This document shows positions 32,588 to 42,733 of a stretch of 64,000 nucleotides of DNA, piece by piece (the stretch's first letter is position 1; each line of letters starts with the position of its first letter). This stretch comes from Variovorax sp. JS1663 (GTDB taxonomy: Bacteria; Pseudomonadota; Gammaproteobacteria; Burkholderiales; Burkholderiaceae_C). The notes under the pieces are model-generated. The model was not told the DNA's origin. It saw only the letters and a list, made by a program, of their open reading frames with translations, and made no database searches. Made by a program: the position numbers and the translations under genes. The stretch spans positions 1 to 64,000 of the forward strand of contig NZ_LYMK01000026.1 in the NCBI RefSeq assembly GCF_002157355.1, written 5' to 3'.

Positions 32588-32893
32588 TCAGACATCCGCC
32601 AGCACGTCATCGCCTTCGACGCGCACCGGATAGACCCGGATCGGCTGCGTGGCCGGCGCGCACAGCGCCGCGCCGGAGCGCAGGTCGAAACGGGCCTGGT
32701 GCAGCGGGCACTCGACGCAGCCGTCTTCCACGTAGCCGTCGGAGAGCAGGGCGTACTGGTGGGTGCAGACGTTGTCCGTGAGATGGAACTCGCCCGCGCT
32801 GCGGAACAGCGCGAGCTGGGCGCTGCCGAGCGTGATGGGCACGACTTCCTCGTCTTGCAACTGGTTCGCGTCGGCGATGCGGGTCCAGGCCAT
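32588..32893 (-). CDS. Rieske [2Fe-2S] ferredoxin (PicB component)
   Basis: 101 residues. Cluster ligands are Cys43-x-His45 and Cys62-x2-His65 (CTHQ, CPLHQARFDL). It is first in the four-gene oxygenase operon and shuttles electrons from the reductase to the alpha subunit. A promoter candidate for this operon lies just upstream, with a PicR-like site between its -35 and -10 boxes. Confidence 0.93.
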   Translation of the reverse strand: MAWTRIADANQLQDEEVVPITLGSAQLALFRSAGEFHLTDNVCTHQYALLSDGYVEDGCVECPLHQARFDLRSGAALCAPATQPIRVYPVRVEGDDVLADV

Positions 32894-32923
32894 GGGGCGT
32901 CCTTTGTGAAACGTGTACTGAGC

Positions 32924-32952
32924 TGTTATTGTCAGTGTACTGATCATAAATC
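32924..32952 (-). promoter_or_regulatory. promoter candidate of the picB operon with PicR-type operator 2
   Basis: On the minus strand TTGCGA (-35) and GACAAT (-10) are separated by 17 bp. The site TCAG-N4-CTGA at 32932-32943 lies in the spacer, with palindromic arms TCAGT/ACTGA. Binding of a MarR dimer there would block polymerase. The boxes are imperfect, so the promoter is a prediction. Confidence 0.6.
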
Positions 32953-33115
32953 GCAAGACATCTTCGGACTTTCCCGAGGCCGGATCAGGCTGGTGCACCC
33001 GGTTCGGATCAGCACCATCAAGGGGATTTTCTCTATGAAATAGCCTGAGAAATGCCCCGCGAAAGGGCGTCGACCGGGTCAGAAGCGGATCGGGGATTCT
33101 CCTAGTCGATTTGCG

Positions 33116-33146
33116 TTGACACTGAAGAATCTGATCAGCATACTGA
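33116..33146 (+). promoter_or_regulatory. promoter candidate of the TRAP/PicA operon with PicR-type operator 3
   Basis: TTGACA at 33116-33121 is a perfect -35; CATACT at 33139-33144 is a fair -10 at 17-bp spacing. The operator-like TCAGCATACTGA (33135-33146) covers the -10. It drives the plus-strand genes from 33183 on. The position suits repression by PicR. Confidence 0.65.
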
Positions 33147-33182
33147 CTATATTCATACGCAACCCCACCGAGGAGAGATTCG

Positions 33183-34274
33183 ATGCAGCGTCGCCGTTTC
33201 CTGGAAAGATCGGGTGCCCTCGCGGGCCTTGCCACCGTGGCCGCACCGGCTCTGGCGCAGTCGTCGCCGAGCGTGAAGTGGCGCATGTCCACCAGCTGGC
33301 CCAAGAGCCTGGACACCATGTACGGCTCGGCGGAGCAGATGTGCAGGCGCGTCGGCGAGCTGACCGACGGCAAGTTCGAGATCCGCGCCTTCGCCGGCGG
33401 CGAACTGGTGCCGCCGGCGCAGAACATGGAGGCCATCAGCAACGGCACCATCGAGTGCAACCACGTGCTGGCCTCGGCCTTCATCGGCAAGAACACCGCG
33501 GTCGCCTTCGACACCGGCCTGCCCTTCGGCCTCAACGCCCGCCAGCACAACGCGTGGATGCAGTACGGCGGCGGCCTGCAGGCCATGCGCGAGCTCTACA
33601 AGAAATACAACATCGTCAACTTCGTCTGCGGCAACGTCGGCGTGCAGATGGGCGGCTGGTACCGCAAGCAGATCAAGACGGTGGCCGACCTCGACGGCCT
33701 GAAGATCCGCATCGGCGGCATCGGCGGCATGGTGATGTCGAAGATGGGCGCGGTGCCCCAGCAGATCGCGGCGGCCGACATCTACCCCGCGCTGGAGAAG
33801 GGCACCATCGACGCGGCCGAGTGGATCGGTCCCTACGACGACGCCAAGCTCGGCCTGCACAAGGTGGCGCAGAACTACTACACCCCCGGCTGGTGGGAGG
33901 GCAGTGCCTCGATCACCGCCATGGTGAACAGCGACGCCTGGAACAAGCTGCCGCCGGCCTACAAGGCCGCCTTCGAATGCGCGGCGAACGAGCAGACCAT
34001 GAAGATGCTGGCCGACTACGACGCGCGCAATCCCGAGGCGCTCAAGAAGCTGATCGGGCAGGGCGCCAAGCTCGCGTACTTCCCGAAGCCGGTGATGGAG
34101 GCGGCCTTCAAGGCCTCGTCGGACCTGTTCAACGAGCTGGCCGAGAAGAACCCCGACTTCAAGGCCGTGCTGCCCCAGTGGGTGAAGTGGCGCCGCGATC
34201 AGGCCAGCTGGTTCCGCGTGGCCGAGTCGGAGCTGGACAACTACACCTTCGCCGCCGTCACCAAGTCGCAGTGA
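33183..34274 (+). CDS. TRAP transporter solute-binding protein (DctP-type)
   Basis: 363 residues with a twin-arginine-like signal (RRRFLERSG, cleaved after about residue 25, APALA). The body is a TRAP DctP-like receptor: WRMSTSWPKSLDTMYG, GGELVPPAQNMEAISNGTIE, and MGAVPQQIAAADIYPALEKGTIDAAEW. It binds an organic acid in the periplasm. It opens the plus-strand operon behind a PicR-type operator, so picolinate or a related pyridine carboxylate is the likely ligand. GAGGAGAG precedes the ATG. Confidence 0.9.
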   Translation: MQRRRFLERSGALAGLATVAAPALAQSSPSVKWRMSTSWPKSLDTMYGSAEQMCRRVGELTDGKFEIRAFAGGELVPPAQNMEAISNGTIECNHVLASAFIGKNTAVAFDTGLPFGLNARQHNAWMQYGGGLQAMRELYKKYNIVNFVCGNVGVQMGGWYRKQIKTVADLDGLKIRIGGIGGMVMSKMGAVPQQIAAADIYPALEKGTIDAAEWIGPYDDAKLGLHKVAQNYYTPGWWEGSASITAMVNSDAWNKLPPAYKAAFECAANEQTMKMLADYDARNPEALKKLIGQGAKLAYFPKPVMEAAFKASSDLFNELAEKNPDFKAVLPQWVKWRRDQASWFRVAESELDNYTFAAVTKSQ

Positions 34275-34313
34275 TCCAGTGATTCCGCGCCGCCGAGCAG
34301 AAGACGACCTTCC

Positions 34314-34870
34314 ATGAACCAAGCCTCGCCCGACACCGGGCAGCCCTACGCCTGGGTGCGTGCCATCGACCGCGTGAACGATTTCTTCGGCGCACTCGCC
34401 AAGTGGGCGTTGCTGGCCGCCTGCGTGATCAGCGGCGGCAACGCCATCGTCCGCTACCTGGCGGGCTACAGCTCCAATGCCTGGCTCGAGATCCAGTGGT
34501 ACCTCTTCGCCGTCGGCGTCATGTTCGGTGCCGCGCAGGTGCTCCGCCTCAACGAGCACGTGCGGGTCGATGTCTTCTACGGCGGCTGGAAGGCGCGCCG
34601 GCAGGTCCTGACGGATCTGTTCGGCCTGGTGTTCTTCCTCCTGCCCATCATGGGGCTGCTGGCCTGGCTGTCGTGGCCGCTGCTGGTGGAGATGCTGCGC
34701 TCGGGCGAGTCGTCCTCCAACGCCGGCGGCCTGGTGCGCTGGCCGGCCATGCTGACCCTGCCGGTGGGCTTCGCGCTGCTGGTGCTGCAGGGCCTGGCCG
34801 AGATCTGCAAGCGCGTGCAGTTCCTGCGAGGCACGCTGCGCATGGACACGCATTACGAGAAGCCGCTGCA

Positions 34871-34874
<4 letters not shown>
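34314..34874 (+). CDS. TRAP transporter small membrane subunit (DctQ-type)
   Basis: 186 residues with four hydrophobic helices (about 27-45, 58-78, 97-120 and 141-161). The segments NAWLEIQWYLFAVGVMFGAAQVLRLNEHVRVDVFY are typical of DctQ. It partners with DctM in H+ or Na+ driven uptake. Its stop overlaps the dctM start. Confidence 0.88.
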
Positions 34875-36358
<1,484 letters not shown>

Positions 36359-36369
36359 ACGAACCCATC

Positions 36370-38748
36370 ATGAGCAACGACAACCATCACGAGGCGCGCG
36401 CCGGCCAGGGCGTGGGCGCGCGCGTGCTGCGCAAGGAAGACGAGCGCCACCTGCACGGCCGCGGCCGCTTCGTCGCCGACATGAGCATGCCCGAACTCAG
36501 CGAGGTCGCCTTCCTGCGCAGTCCGCTGGCCCATGCCCGCATCGTCGGCACGCAGCTGCCGGCGCAGGGGGCGGCGCGCGTCGTGCTGCGCGAGACCATG
36601 GCCGATGCGCTGGACATCGTGGCCGACTCCACCCTGCCGACCTACCAGTCCTCCGCCCAGCCGCCGCTGGCCTCGGGCAAGGTGCGCTTCGTCGGCGAGC
36701 CGGTCGCGATGACCTTCGCGCCCACGCGGGCCGAGGCCGAGGACCTGGCCGAGCTGGTCGAGGTCGAGTTCGAAGAGCTGCCGGTCTATGCCGACGCCTC
36801 CTCGGCCCGCGCGGCCAGCGGCGAGCGCATCCATGCGCACTGGCGCGACAACACCTTCGTCACCCTCACCGCCGACAAGGACTTCGAGCTGCACGCGAAG
36901 CAGGCCGCGCTGGTGGTGCGCCGCTCCATCGACCTGTCGCGCCAGTGCATGGTGCCGATGGAAGGCAAGGCGGTGCTGGCCTACTGGGACCACCAGGCCG
37001 ACCAGCTGGTGGTGGTGAGCGCCACCCAGGTGCCGCACATGATCCGCACCGTGATCGCGCAGTGTCTGGGCCTGGAGCAGGGCCGCGTGCGCGTCATCTC
37101 GCCCGACGTGGGCGGTGCCTTCGGCTACAAGTGCGTGCTGCAGCAGGAGGAGCTGTGCGTGGCCTGGCTGGCCAAGACCTACCGCAAGCCCTTCCGCTAC
37201 ATCGAGGACCGCCGCGAGCACCTGATCGCCGGCGCCAACACGCGCGAGCACCACTACGAGATGACGGCCTATGCCGACGAGCGCGGCCGGCTGCTGGCCC
37301 TGGACGCGCGCATCACCATCGACGGCGGCGCCTACTCGGTCTGGCCCTTCACCATCGGCCTCGAACCGGGCCAGGCGGTGGGCAACCTGCCGGGCCCCTA
37401 TGCCTTCCGCGGCTACCGCTGCGTGACCGAGTGCCTCGCCACCAACAAGCCCGGCTTCGTGCCCTATCGCGGGGTGGCCCGCACCGGCGTGTGCTTCGCG
37501 ATGGAGCTCACCATCGACGCCGTCGCCCGCGCCGTCGGCCGCGAGCCCTGGGAGGTGCGCCTCGAGAACCTGGTGCCGGCCTCGGCCATGCCCCACGTCA
37601 ACGTCGCCAACAAGCACTTCGACAGCGGCGACTACCCGGCCAGCCTGCAGAAGGCCCGCGAGATGATCGGCTTCGAGGCCGTGCGCGAGCGCCAGTGCCG
37701 CGCCGAGGCCGACGGCCGGCTGATCGGCATCGGCTTCGCCACCTACACCGAGCAGTCGGCGCACGGCACCTCCGTCTTCGCCACGTGGGGCACGCCGGTC
37801 ATCCCGGGCTTCGATTCCGCCACCGTGCGCATGACGCCCGATGGCGGCCTGGAGATCCGCGTCGGCGTGCACTCGCACGGCCAGGGCATGGAGACCACCT
37901 TCGCGCAGATCGCGCACGAGATCCTCGGCGTCGATATCGGCAGCATCAAGCTCGTGCACGGCGACACCGGCCTCACGCCGTTCTCCACCGGCACCTATGC
38001 CTCGCGCTCGCTGGTGATGTCCGGCGGCGCGGTCTCGCGCGCCTGCAAGGCGCTGGCGCCGCGACTCGTGCACATCGGCGCGCACCTGCTCGGCGTGCCG
38101 GCGGCCGAGGCGCGCCTCGAAGCCGGCCGCATCGTCGGCCCGGCCGGCAGCGTGCCGGTCGCGGAAGTGGCACAGGCCTGGTACCTGCGGCCCGACCGCC
38201 TGCCCGCCGACGTGCACGCGGCCGGCCTGGAGGTCACCATGGGCTTCAAGCCCAAGGTCGACACCGGCGCCTTCACCTATGCGAGCCATGCGGTCACCGT
38301 CGCGGTCGACCCGGACACCGGCCACGTCGACATCCTCGACTACGTGATCGTCGAGGACTGCGGCACCATGATCAACCCGATGGTGGTCGAGGGCCAGACC
38401 TACGGCGGCGTGGCGCAGGGCATCGGCACCGCGCTGTACGAGGAGACCCCCTACGACCGCAACGGCCAGCCGCTTGCTTCCACCCTGGCCGACTACATGC
38501 TGCCTGGCGCGACCGAGGTGCCGAACCTGCGCATCCACCATTTCGAGACGCCGTCGCCGCACACCGAGTTCGGCGCCAAGGGCATGGGCGAGGGCGGTGC
38601 GATCGCGCCGCCCGCGGCCATCTTCAACGCGGTGAACGACGCGCTGCGCCCGCTCGGCGCCGAGGTCGCGCACACCCCCCTGACGCCGCGCCGGTTGCTG
38701 GAGGCGATCGAGGCGGCGCAGATGGGCGAGAACAGGAAGGCCGCGTGA
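36370..38748 (+). CDS. molybdenum hydroxylase large subunit, putative picolinate 6-dehydrogenase (PicA component)
   Basis: 792 residues of the xanthine dehydrogenase/CoxL family. An N-terminal Ald_Xan_dh_C-like domain (about 18-130) precedes the molybdopterin-binding domain. Cofactor-contact motifs include PDVGGAFGYKC and GVARTGVCFAMEL. The essential base is expected in GAKGMGEGGAIAPP near residue 740. It hydroxylates a ring carbon with water as oxygen source, as PicA does at C6 of picolinate. The active-site loop carries none of the Cys/Ser features specific to CO dehydrogenase that I can see. A longer start at 36355 (GTG) is possible. Confidence 0.87.
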   Translation: MSNDNHHEARAGQGVGARVLRKEDERHLHGRGRFVADMSMPELSEVAFLRSPLAHARIVGTQLPAQGAARVVLRETMADALDIVADSTLPTYQSSAQPPLASGKVRFVGEPVAMTFAPTRAEAEDLAELVEVEFEELPVYADASSARAASGERIHAHWRDNTFVTLTADKDFELHAKQAALVVRRSIDLSRQCMVPMEGKAVLAYWDHQADQLVVVSATQVPHMIRTVIAQCLGLEQGRVRVISPDVGGAFGYKCVLQQEELCVAWLAKTYRKPFRYIEDRREHLIAGANTREHHYEMTAYADERGRLLALDARITIDGGAYSVWPFTIGLEPGQAVGNLPGPYAFRGYRCVTECLATNKPGFVPYRGVARTGVCFAMELTIDAVARAVGREPWEVRLENLVPASAMPHVNVANKHFDSGDYPASLQKAREMIGFEAVRERQCRAEADGRLIGIGFATYTEQSAHGTSVFATWGTPVIPGFDSATVRMTPDGGLEIRVGVHSHGQGMETTFAQIAHEILGVDIGSIKLVHGDTGLTPFSTGTYASRSLVMSGGAVSRACKALAPRLVHIGAHLLGVPAAEARLEAGRIVGPAGSVPVAEVAQAWYLRPDRLPADVHAAGLEVTMGFKPKVDTGAFTYASHAVTVAVDPDTGHVDILDYVIVEDCGTMINPMVVEGQTYGGVAQGIGTALYEETPYDRNGQPLASTLADYMLPGATEVPNLRIHHFETPSPHTEFGAKGMGEGGAIAPPAAIFNAVNDALRPLGAEVAHTPLTPRRLLEAIEAAQMGENRKAA

Positions 38749-38758
38749 GGGCGCACCG

Positions 38759-39598
38759 ATGAAAGCTGCCAACTTCGAATACCGCCGCCCGGCCACGCTG
38801 GCCGAGGCGCTGCGCCTGCTGGCCGAGGGCCAGGGGCAGGCCAAGCCGATCGGCGGTGGCCAGTCGCTGGGCCCGATGCTCAACCTGCGGCTCACGCGGC
38901 CGAAACAGGTGATCGACATCGCGGCGCTGCCCGAACTGCGCCAGGTGCGCGAGGAGGGCGCGTGGATCCGCGTCGGCGCCGCCGTCACGCACGCCGAGAT
39001 CGAGGACGGAACCCATGCGCTCCTGCGCGGCACGCCGATGCAGTCGGTGGCCGGCGGGATCGCCTACCGGGCGATCCGCAACCGCGGCACCGTGGGCGGC
39101 AGCCTGGCGCATGCCGACCCCGCCGCCGACTGGGTGCTGACCGCGTCGGCACTGGGCGCGGAGGTCGAGATCGCGGCCGCGGCGGGCACGCGCCGCGTGG
39201 CGGCCGACCGTTTCATGCACGGCGCCTACACCACCGCGCTCGGCGAGGGCGAGCTGATCGCCGCCCTGTGGGTGCCCAGGCTCGGCGCTTCGGCACGCTG
39301 GGGCTACTTCAAGTTCTGCCGCAAGACCGGCGAGTTCGCGGAGGCGAGCTGCGCCGCGCTGTTCGATGCCGAGCGCAAGGTCGCACGCATCGTGATCGGC
39401 GCGCTCGACAGTGCGCCGCAGGCCCTGCCGTCGCTGGCGGCACAGGTCGCACGCAGCGGCGAAAAGCCCGTGCGCCCTGCGATCGAGGCCGCCGTCAAGG
39501 TGGCCGCGCCAGGAAAGGATGCGGTCGACCGCAAGCTGCTGGTCGCCGCGGTCGAGCGCTGCCTCGGCCAGGTCTTCATGCCGGAGCATGCTGAATGA
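38759..39598 (+). CDS. molybdenum hydroxylase FAD-binding subunit (PicA component)
   Basis: 279 residues of the CoxM/CutM type. The FAD-binding motif is AKPIGGGQSLGPMLNLRL near residues 32-49; the second is IRNRGTVGGSLAHADPAADW near 104-123, where the family's flavin contacts lie. It passes electrons from the Fe-S subunit to an acceptor. Its stop overlaps the start of the next gene. Confidence 0.92.
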   Translation: MKAANFEYRRPATLAEALRLLAEGQGQAKPIGGGQSLGPMLNLRLTRPKQVIDIAALPELRQVREEGAWIRVGAAVTHAEIEDGTHALLRGTPMQSVAGGIAYRAIRNRGTVGGSLAHADPAADWVLTASALGAEVEIAAAAGTRRVAADRFMHGAYTTALGEGELIAALWVPRLGASARWGYFKFCRKTGEFAEASCAALFDAERKVARIVIGALDSAPQALPSLAAQVARSGEKPVRPAIEAAVKVAAPGKDAVDRKLLVAAVERCLGQVFMPEHAE

Positions 39599-40791
39599 AC
39601 ACCATCGCTGTCGAACTCAATGGTCGTCCGGTGCAGCGCGAGGTCTGCGCGCGCATGCACCTGGGCGACTTCATCCGCGACGAGGGCCGGCTCACCGGCA
39701 CCCACCTGGGCTGCGAGCACGGCGTGTGCGGCGCATGCACCGTGCTGGTGGACGACAAGCCGGTGCGCTCGTGCATCGCCTTCGCCGTCGCCTGCGACGG
39801 CCGCAAGGTCACCACGGTCGAGGGTTACGACGCCGACCCGGTGATGGCGCTGCTGCGGCCCGCGTTCTCGCGCCACCATGCGCTGCAGTGCGGCTTCTGC
39901 ACGCCGGGCATGCTGGCGACTGCCCGTGACATCGTGCTGCGCTTCCCCGAGGCCGACGAGCCGAAGATCCGGCTGGAGCTGTCGGGCAACCTGTGCCGAT
40001 GCACCGGCTACATGGGCATCGTCGCCGCCATCCGCGACGTGCTCGCGCAATGCGGCGGCGATGCGTATCCGGAAATCGCCGCCATGCGCCAGGCGCTGCG
40101 CGCGGCGCGCGGCGAGGCCGTGCCCATGGTGCGCACTCCCTTCGCAACATTCGAGGCGACAGACACCGGCATGGCGGCACCCCCCGCCGCGCCGCGCGAC
40201 GAACCCGCGCCAGCCCAGGGCGCCGCCGCGGACAAGGGCACGCGCATCCAGGGCTACTTCAGCGTGCCCTTCGCGGCCGCGGAGGTCTGGCGCTTCATGG
40301 CCGACCTGCCGGCCGTGGCGGCCTGCCTGCCGGGTGCCGAGTTGACCGAGCACGCAGGCGACCGCGTGAAGGGCCGCGTCGCGATCAAGTTCGGCCCGAT
40401 GTCCGCCAGCTTCAACGGCGCCGCGCGCCTGGAGCGTGACGAGGCCGCGCGCTCGGCCGTGCTCAAGGGCGCGGGCCAGGACACGCTGAGCCAGTCGCGC
40501 GCCAACGGCGACGTGGCCTACCGCCTGGTCGAGGTGTCGCCCGCGCAGACGCGCGTCGAGGTGGACCTGCTCTATTCGCTGCAGGGTCCGCTGGCGCAGT
40601 TCTCGCGCTCGGGCCTGGTCAAGGATTTCGTCGGGCGCCTGATCCAGGAGTTCGGCAAGAACGTGGCGCTGCGCATGGATCCTGCGCGTTCGCCCGATGC
40701 GCCACTGCCGCCGGCACGGCTCAATGCCTTCAGCCTTGGCTGGAGCGTCTTGTGGTCGCGGATCCGTCGCCTCTTCGGCGCCGGCGACTGA
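39595..40791 (+). CDS. molybdenum hydroxylase [2Fe-2S] subunit fused to a CoxG domain (PicA component)
   Basis: 398 residues, more than twice the usual ~160 for this subunit. Residues 1-150 form the two-cluster Fe-S protein: Cys40, Cys45, Cys48, Cys60 and Cys99, Cys102, Cys134, Cys136. After a Pro/Ala linker (about 175-210) comes an SRPBCC/CoxG domain (about 214-360: IQGYFSVPFAAAEVWRFMAD, and LVKDFVGRLIQEFGKN). The tail ends in an amphipathic Trp/Leu/Arg-rich segment, as expected of a membrane anchor. CoxG tethers CO dehydrogenase to the membrane; the fusion may do the same for PicA. Confidence 0.9.
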   Translation: MNTIAVELNGRPVQREVCARMHLGDFIRDEGRLTGTHLGCEHGVCGACTVLVDDKPVRSCIAFAVACDGRKVTTVEGYDADPVMALLRPAFSRHHALQCGFCTPGMLATARDIVLRFPEADEPKIRLELSGNLCRCTGYMGIVAAIRDVLAQCGGDAYPEIAAMRQALRAARGEAVPMVRTPFATFEATDTGMAAPPAAPRDEPAPAQGAAADKGTRIQGYFSVPFAAAEVWRFMADLPAVAACLPGAELTEHAGDRVKGRVAIKFGPMSASFNGAARLERDEAARSAVLKGAGQDTLSQSRANGDVAYRLVEVSPAQTRVEVDLLYSLQGPLAQFSRSGLVKDFVGRLIQEFGKNVALRMDPARSPDAPLPPARLNAFSLGWSVLWSRIRRLFGAGD

Positions 40792-40901
40792 CGAAAGAAC
40801 CGACACCCCCATATCCACCCACCTGTCCTTCACGGCGCGAGCACCCCGCTCGCGTCGCTGGCGGAGCTTTGTCTTTGTCCACTCGTCCGGAGGTCCTCGC
40901 C

Positions 40902-41930
40902 ATGTCTTCATCGATTCCCAGATTCATCACCCGCTTGTTCGCCGGCTGCATCGGCCTGGCCATGGTGGCCACGGCCGCCGCGCAGGCGCCCGAGAAGCTC
41001 AAGGTGCGCCTCGACTGGACGCCCTGGGGCGTGCATGCCGCGCTGCACCTCGCGCAGCAGAAGGGCTGGTACGCCGCGGCCGGCCTCGACGTGCAGATGG
41101 AGGACGGCAACGGCTCTGTGACCACCGTGCAGATCGTCGGCGCGGGCGACCAGTTCGACCTCGGCCACGCGGCGCTGGCCTCGATGATGATCGCGCGCGA
41201 CAAGGGCCTGCCGGTCAAGGGCGTGGCGGTGTTCGCGCGCCTGAGCGACGTCGGCATGCTGGTGCCGGCGGGCGCCGGCATTCAGGGCCCGAAGGACCTC
41301 AAGGGCAAGAAGGTGGCCTACACCGCCGGCTCGCTGGAAGCGCCCTTCGTCGACGCCTTCCTCGCCGCGGGAGGGCTGAAGAAAAGCGACATCGAGCTGA
41401 TCAACGTCGATGCCGCCGGCAAGGCCGCGACCTATGCCGCGGGCCGCACCGATGCCGCCTTCTCGACCATTCCCTTCTTTCTGCCGGTTGTGTCGCAGAC
41501 CCGGCCTTCCGAGGCCGTGCGCTTCGCCGACTACAACCTGAACATGCCGAGCTTCGGCCTGTTCGCCTCCGAGGCCAAGCTGGCCGCGCGGCGCGAGGCG
41601 ATCTCGAAGTTCGCGAGCGTGGTCGCGGCCTCCTGGCAGTACGTCTACAACGGCCACGAGGACGAGGCGGTCGACGCCATCGTCGCCCAGCGCCCGCAGG
41701 CCAAGCTCGACCGCAAGGTGCTGCGCGGGCAGATCGATGCGCTGCGCGGCTTCTTCGCGCTGCCCGCGCCCGCCGGCCAGCCGCTGGGCGCGCCGGTGGC
41801 TTCGGACTGGAGCGTGGCGGTGAAGACGCTCACCGACGCCGGCCTGCTGAAGTCGATCAAGGACGGCAACGACTTCTTCGTGCCGGGCCTGGTGCGCCCC
41901 GTGGCGCTGAACGCGGCGAGCCCGAAATGA
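40902..41930 (+). CDS. ABC transporter solute-binding protein (NMT1/SsuA-like)
   Basis: 342 residues with a signal peptide (about 1-27, ending TAAAQA). NMT1/THI5-like hallmarks are VRLDWTPWGVHAALHLAQQKGWYAAAGLDVQMEDG and DLKGKKVAYTAGS. The family carries sulfonates, pyrimidines, aromatic acids and nitrate. The place behind the PicA genes suggests a pyridine carboxylate ligand. CGGAGGT precedes the ATG. It starts the ABC trio, with ATGA overlaps to the next two genes. Confidence 0.87.
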   Translation: MSSSIPRFITRLFAGCIGLAMVATAAAQAPEKLKVRLDWTPWGVHAALHLAQQKGWYAAAGLDVQMEDGNGSVTTVQIVGAGDQFDLGHAALASMMIARDKGLPVKGVAVFARLSDVGMLVPAGAGIQGPKDLKGKKVAYTAGSLEAPFVDAFLAAGGLKKSDIELINVDAAGKAATYAAGRTDAAFSTIPFFLPVVSQTRPSEAVRFADYNLNMPSFGLFASEAKLAARREAISKFASVVAASWQYVYNGHEDEAVDAIVAQRPQAKLDRKVLRGQIDALRGFFALPAPAGQPLGAPVASDWSVAVKTLTDAGLLKSIKDGNDFFVPGLVRPVALNAASPK

Positions 41931-42733
41931 CGGCGGCCGCCATCCACGCCCGCGGCGTGCGCAAGGTCTACGAGGGCGACCGTGCGCTGACCGCGCTCGA
42001 CGGTATCTCGCTGGACATCAAGCCCGGCGAGTTCGTCAGCATCCTGGGCCCGAGCGGCTGCGGCAAGAGCACCTTCCTGCGTTGCGTGGCAGGGCTGGAA
42101 ACCATCAGCGGCGGCGACCTGCGGGTCGACGACCGCCCGGTGGCGGGCCCGCCCGATCACGTGGGCATGGTGTTCCAACGCGACGCGCTGCTCGAATGGC
42201 GCAGCATCGAGCGCAACATCATGTTGCCCATCGAGTTCGCGGGCAAACCGGTCGCGGCCTACCGCCGGACGATGGCCGAACTGCTCAAGCTCACCGGCCT
42301 TTCCGAATTCGGCGACCGCTATCCGCGCGAGCTCTCCGGCGGCATGCGCCAGCGCGCGGCCATCTGCCGCGCGCTGATCGACCAGCCCAGCCTGCTGCTG
42401 ATGGACGAGCCCTTCGGCGCGCTGGATGCGCTCACGCGCGACCAGATGAACGTGGAGCTGCAGCGCATCTGGCTGGAAACGCGCAACACGGTGATGTTCG
42501 TGACACACGGCATCGCGGAGGCGGTGTTCCTGGCGGACCGCGTGGTGGTGTTCTCGCCGCGCCCAGGCCGCATCGCCGACATCATCGAGGTGAACCTGCC
42601 GCGGCCGCGCAAGCTCTCGGTGCGCGAGACCGCGCAGTTCGGCACCTACACCGCGCGCATCCGCAAACTCTTCCACGAGATGGGCCTGATCAACGAGGAG
42701 CCCGGCGAGGTCCGGGAGGAGATGGCCGCATGA
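41927..42733 (+). CDS. ABC transporter ATP-binding protein (SsuB/TauB-like)
   Basis: 268 residues. Walker A is GPSGCGKST near residues 42-50, the signature LSGGMRQRA lies near 137, and Walker B is LLLMDEPFGALD with a His switch in FVTHGIAEAVFLA. It fuels the importer formed with its two neighbours. Starts overlap the upstream stop and end in the downstream ATG. Confidence 0.93.
   Translation: MTAAAIHARGVRKVYEGDRALTALDGISLDIKPGEFVSILGPSGCGKSTFLRCVAGLETISGGDLRVDDRPVAGPPDHVGMVFQRDALLEWRSIERNIMLPIEFAGKPVAAYRRTMAELLKLTGLSEFGDRYPRELSGGMRQRAAICRALIDQPSLLLMDEPFGALDALTRDQMNVELQRIWLETRNTVMFVTHGIAEAVFLADRVVVFSPRPGRIADIIEVNLPRPRKLSVRETAQFGTYTARIRKLFHEMGLINEEPGEVREEMAA

Noticed and set aside
23839..32893. 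Nicotinate (nic) degradation cluster
   Set aside because: Lower-pathway enzymes are shared, but there is no NicC-type flavin monooxygenase. A decarboxylase of the amidohydrolase-2 type and a four-component Rieske oxygenase are present instead, which fits picolinate.
36370..40791. Aerobic CO dehydrogenase (CoxSLM)
   Set aside because: The subunit types and the CoxG domain resemble Cox, but the CO-specific Cys loop was not recognised in the large subunit, no coxDEF genes are present, and the operator and neighbours tie it to pyridine metabolism.
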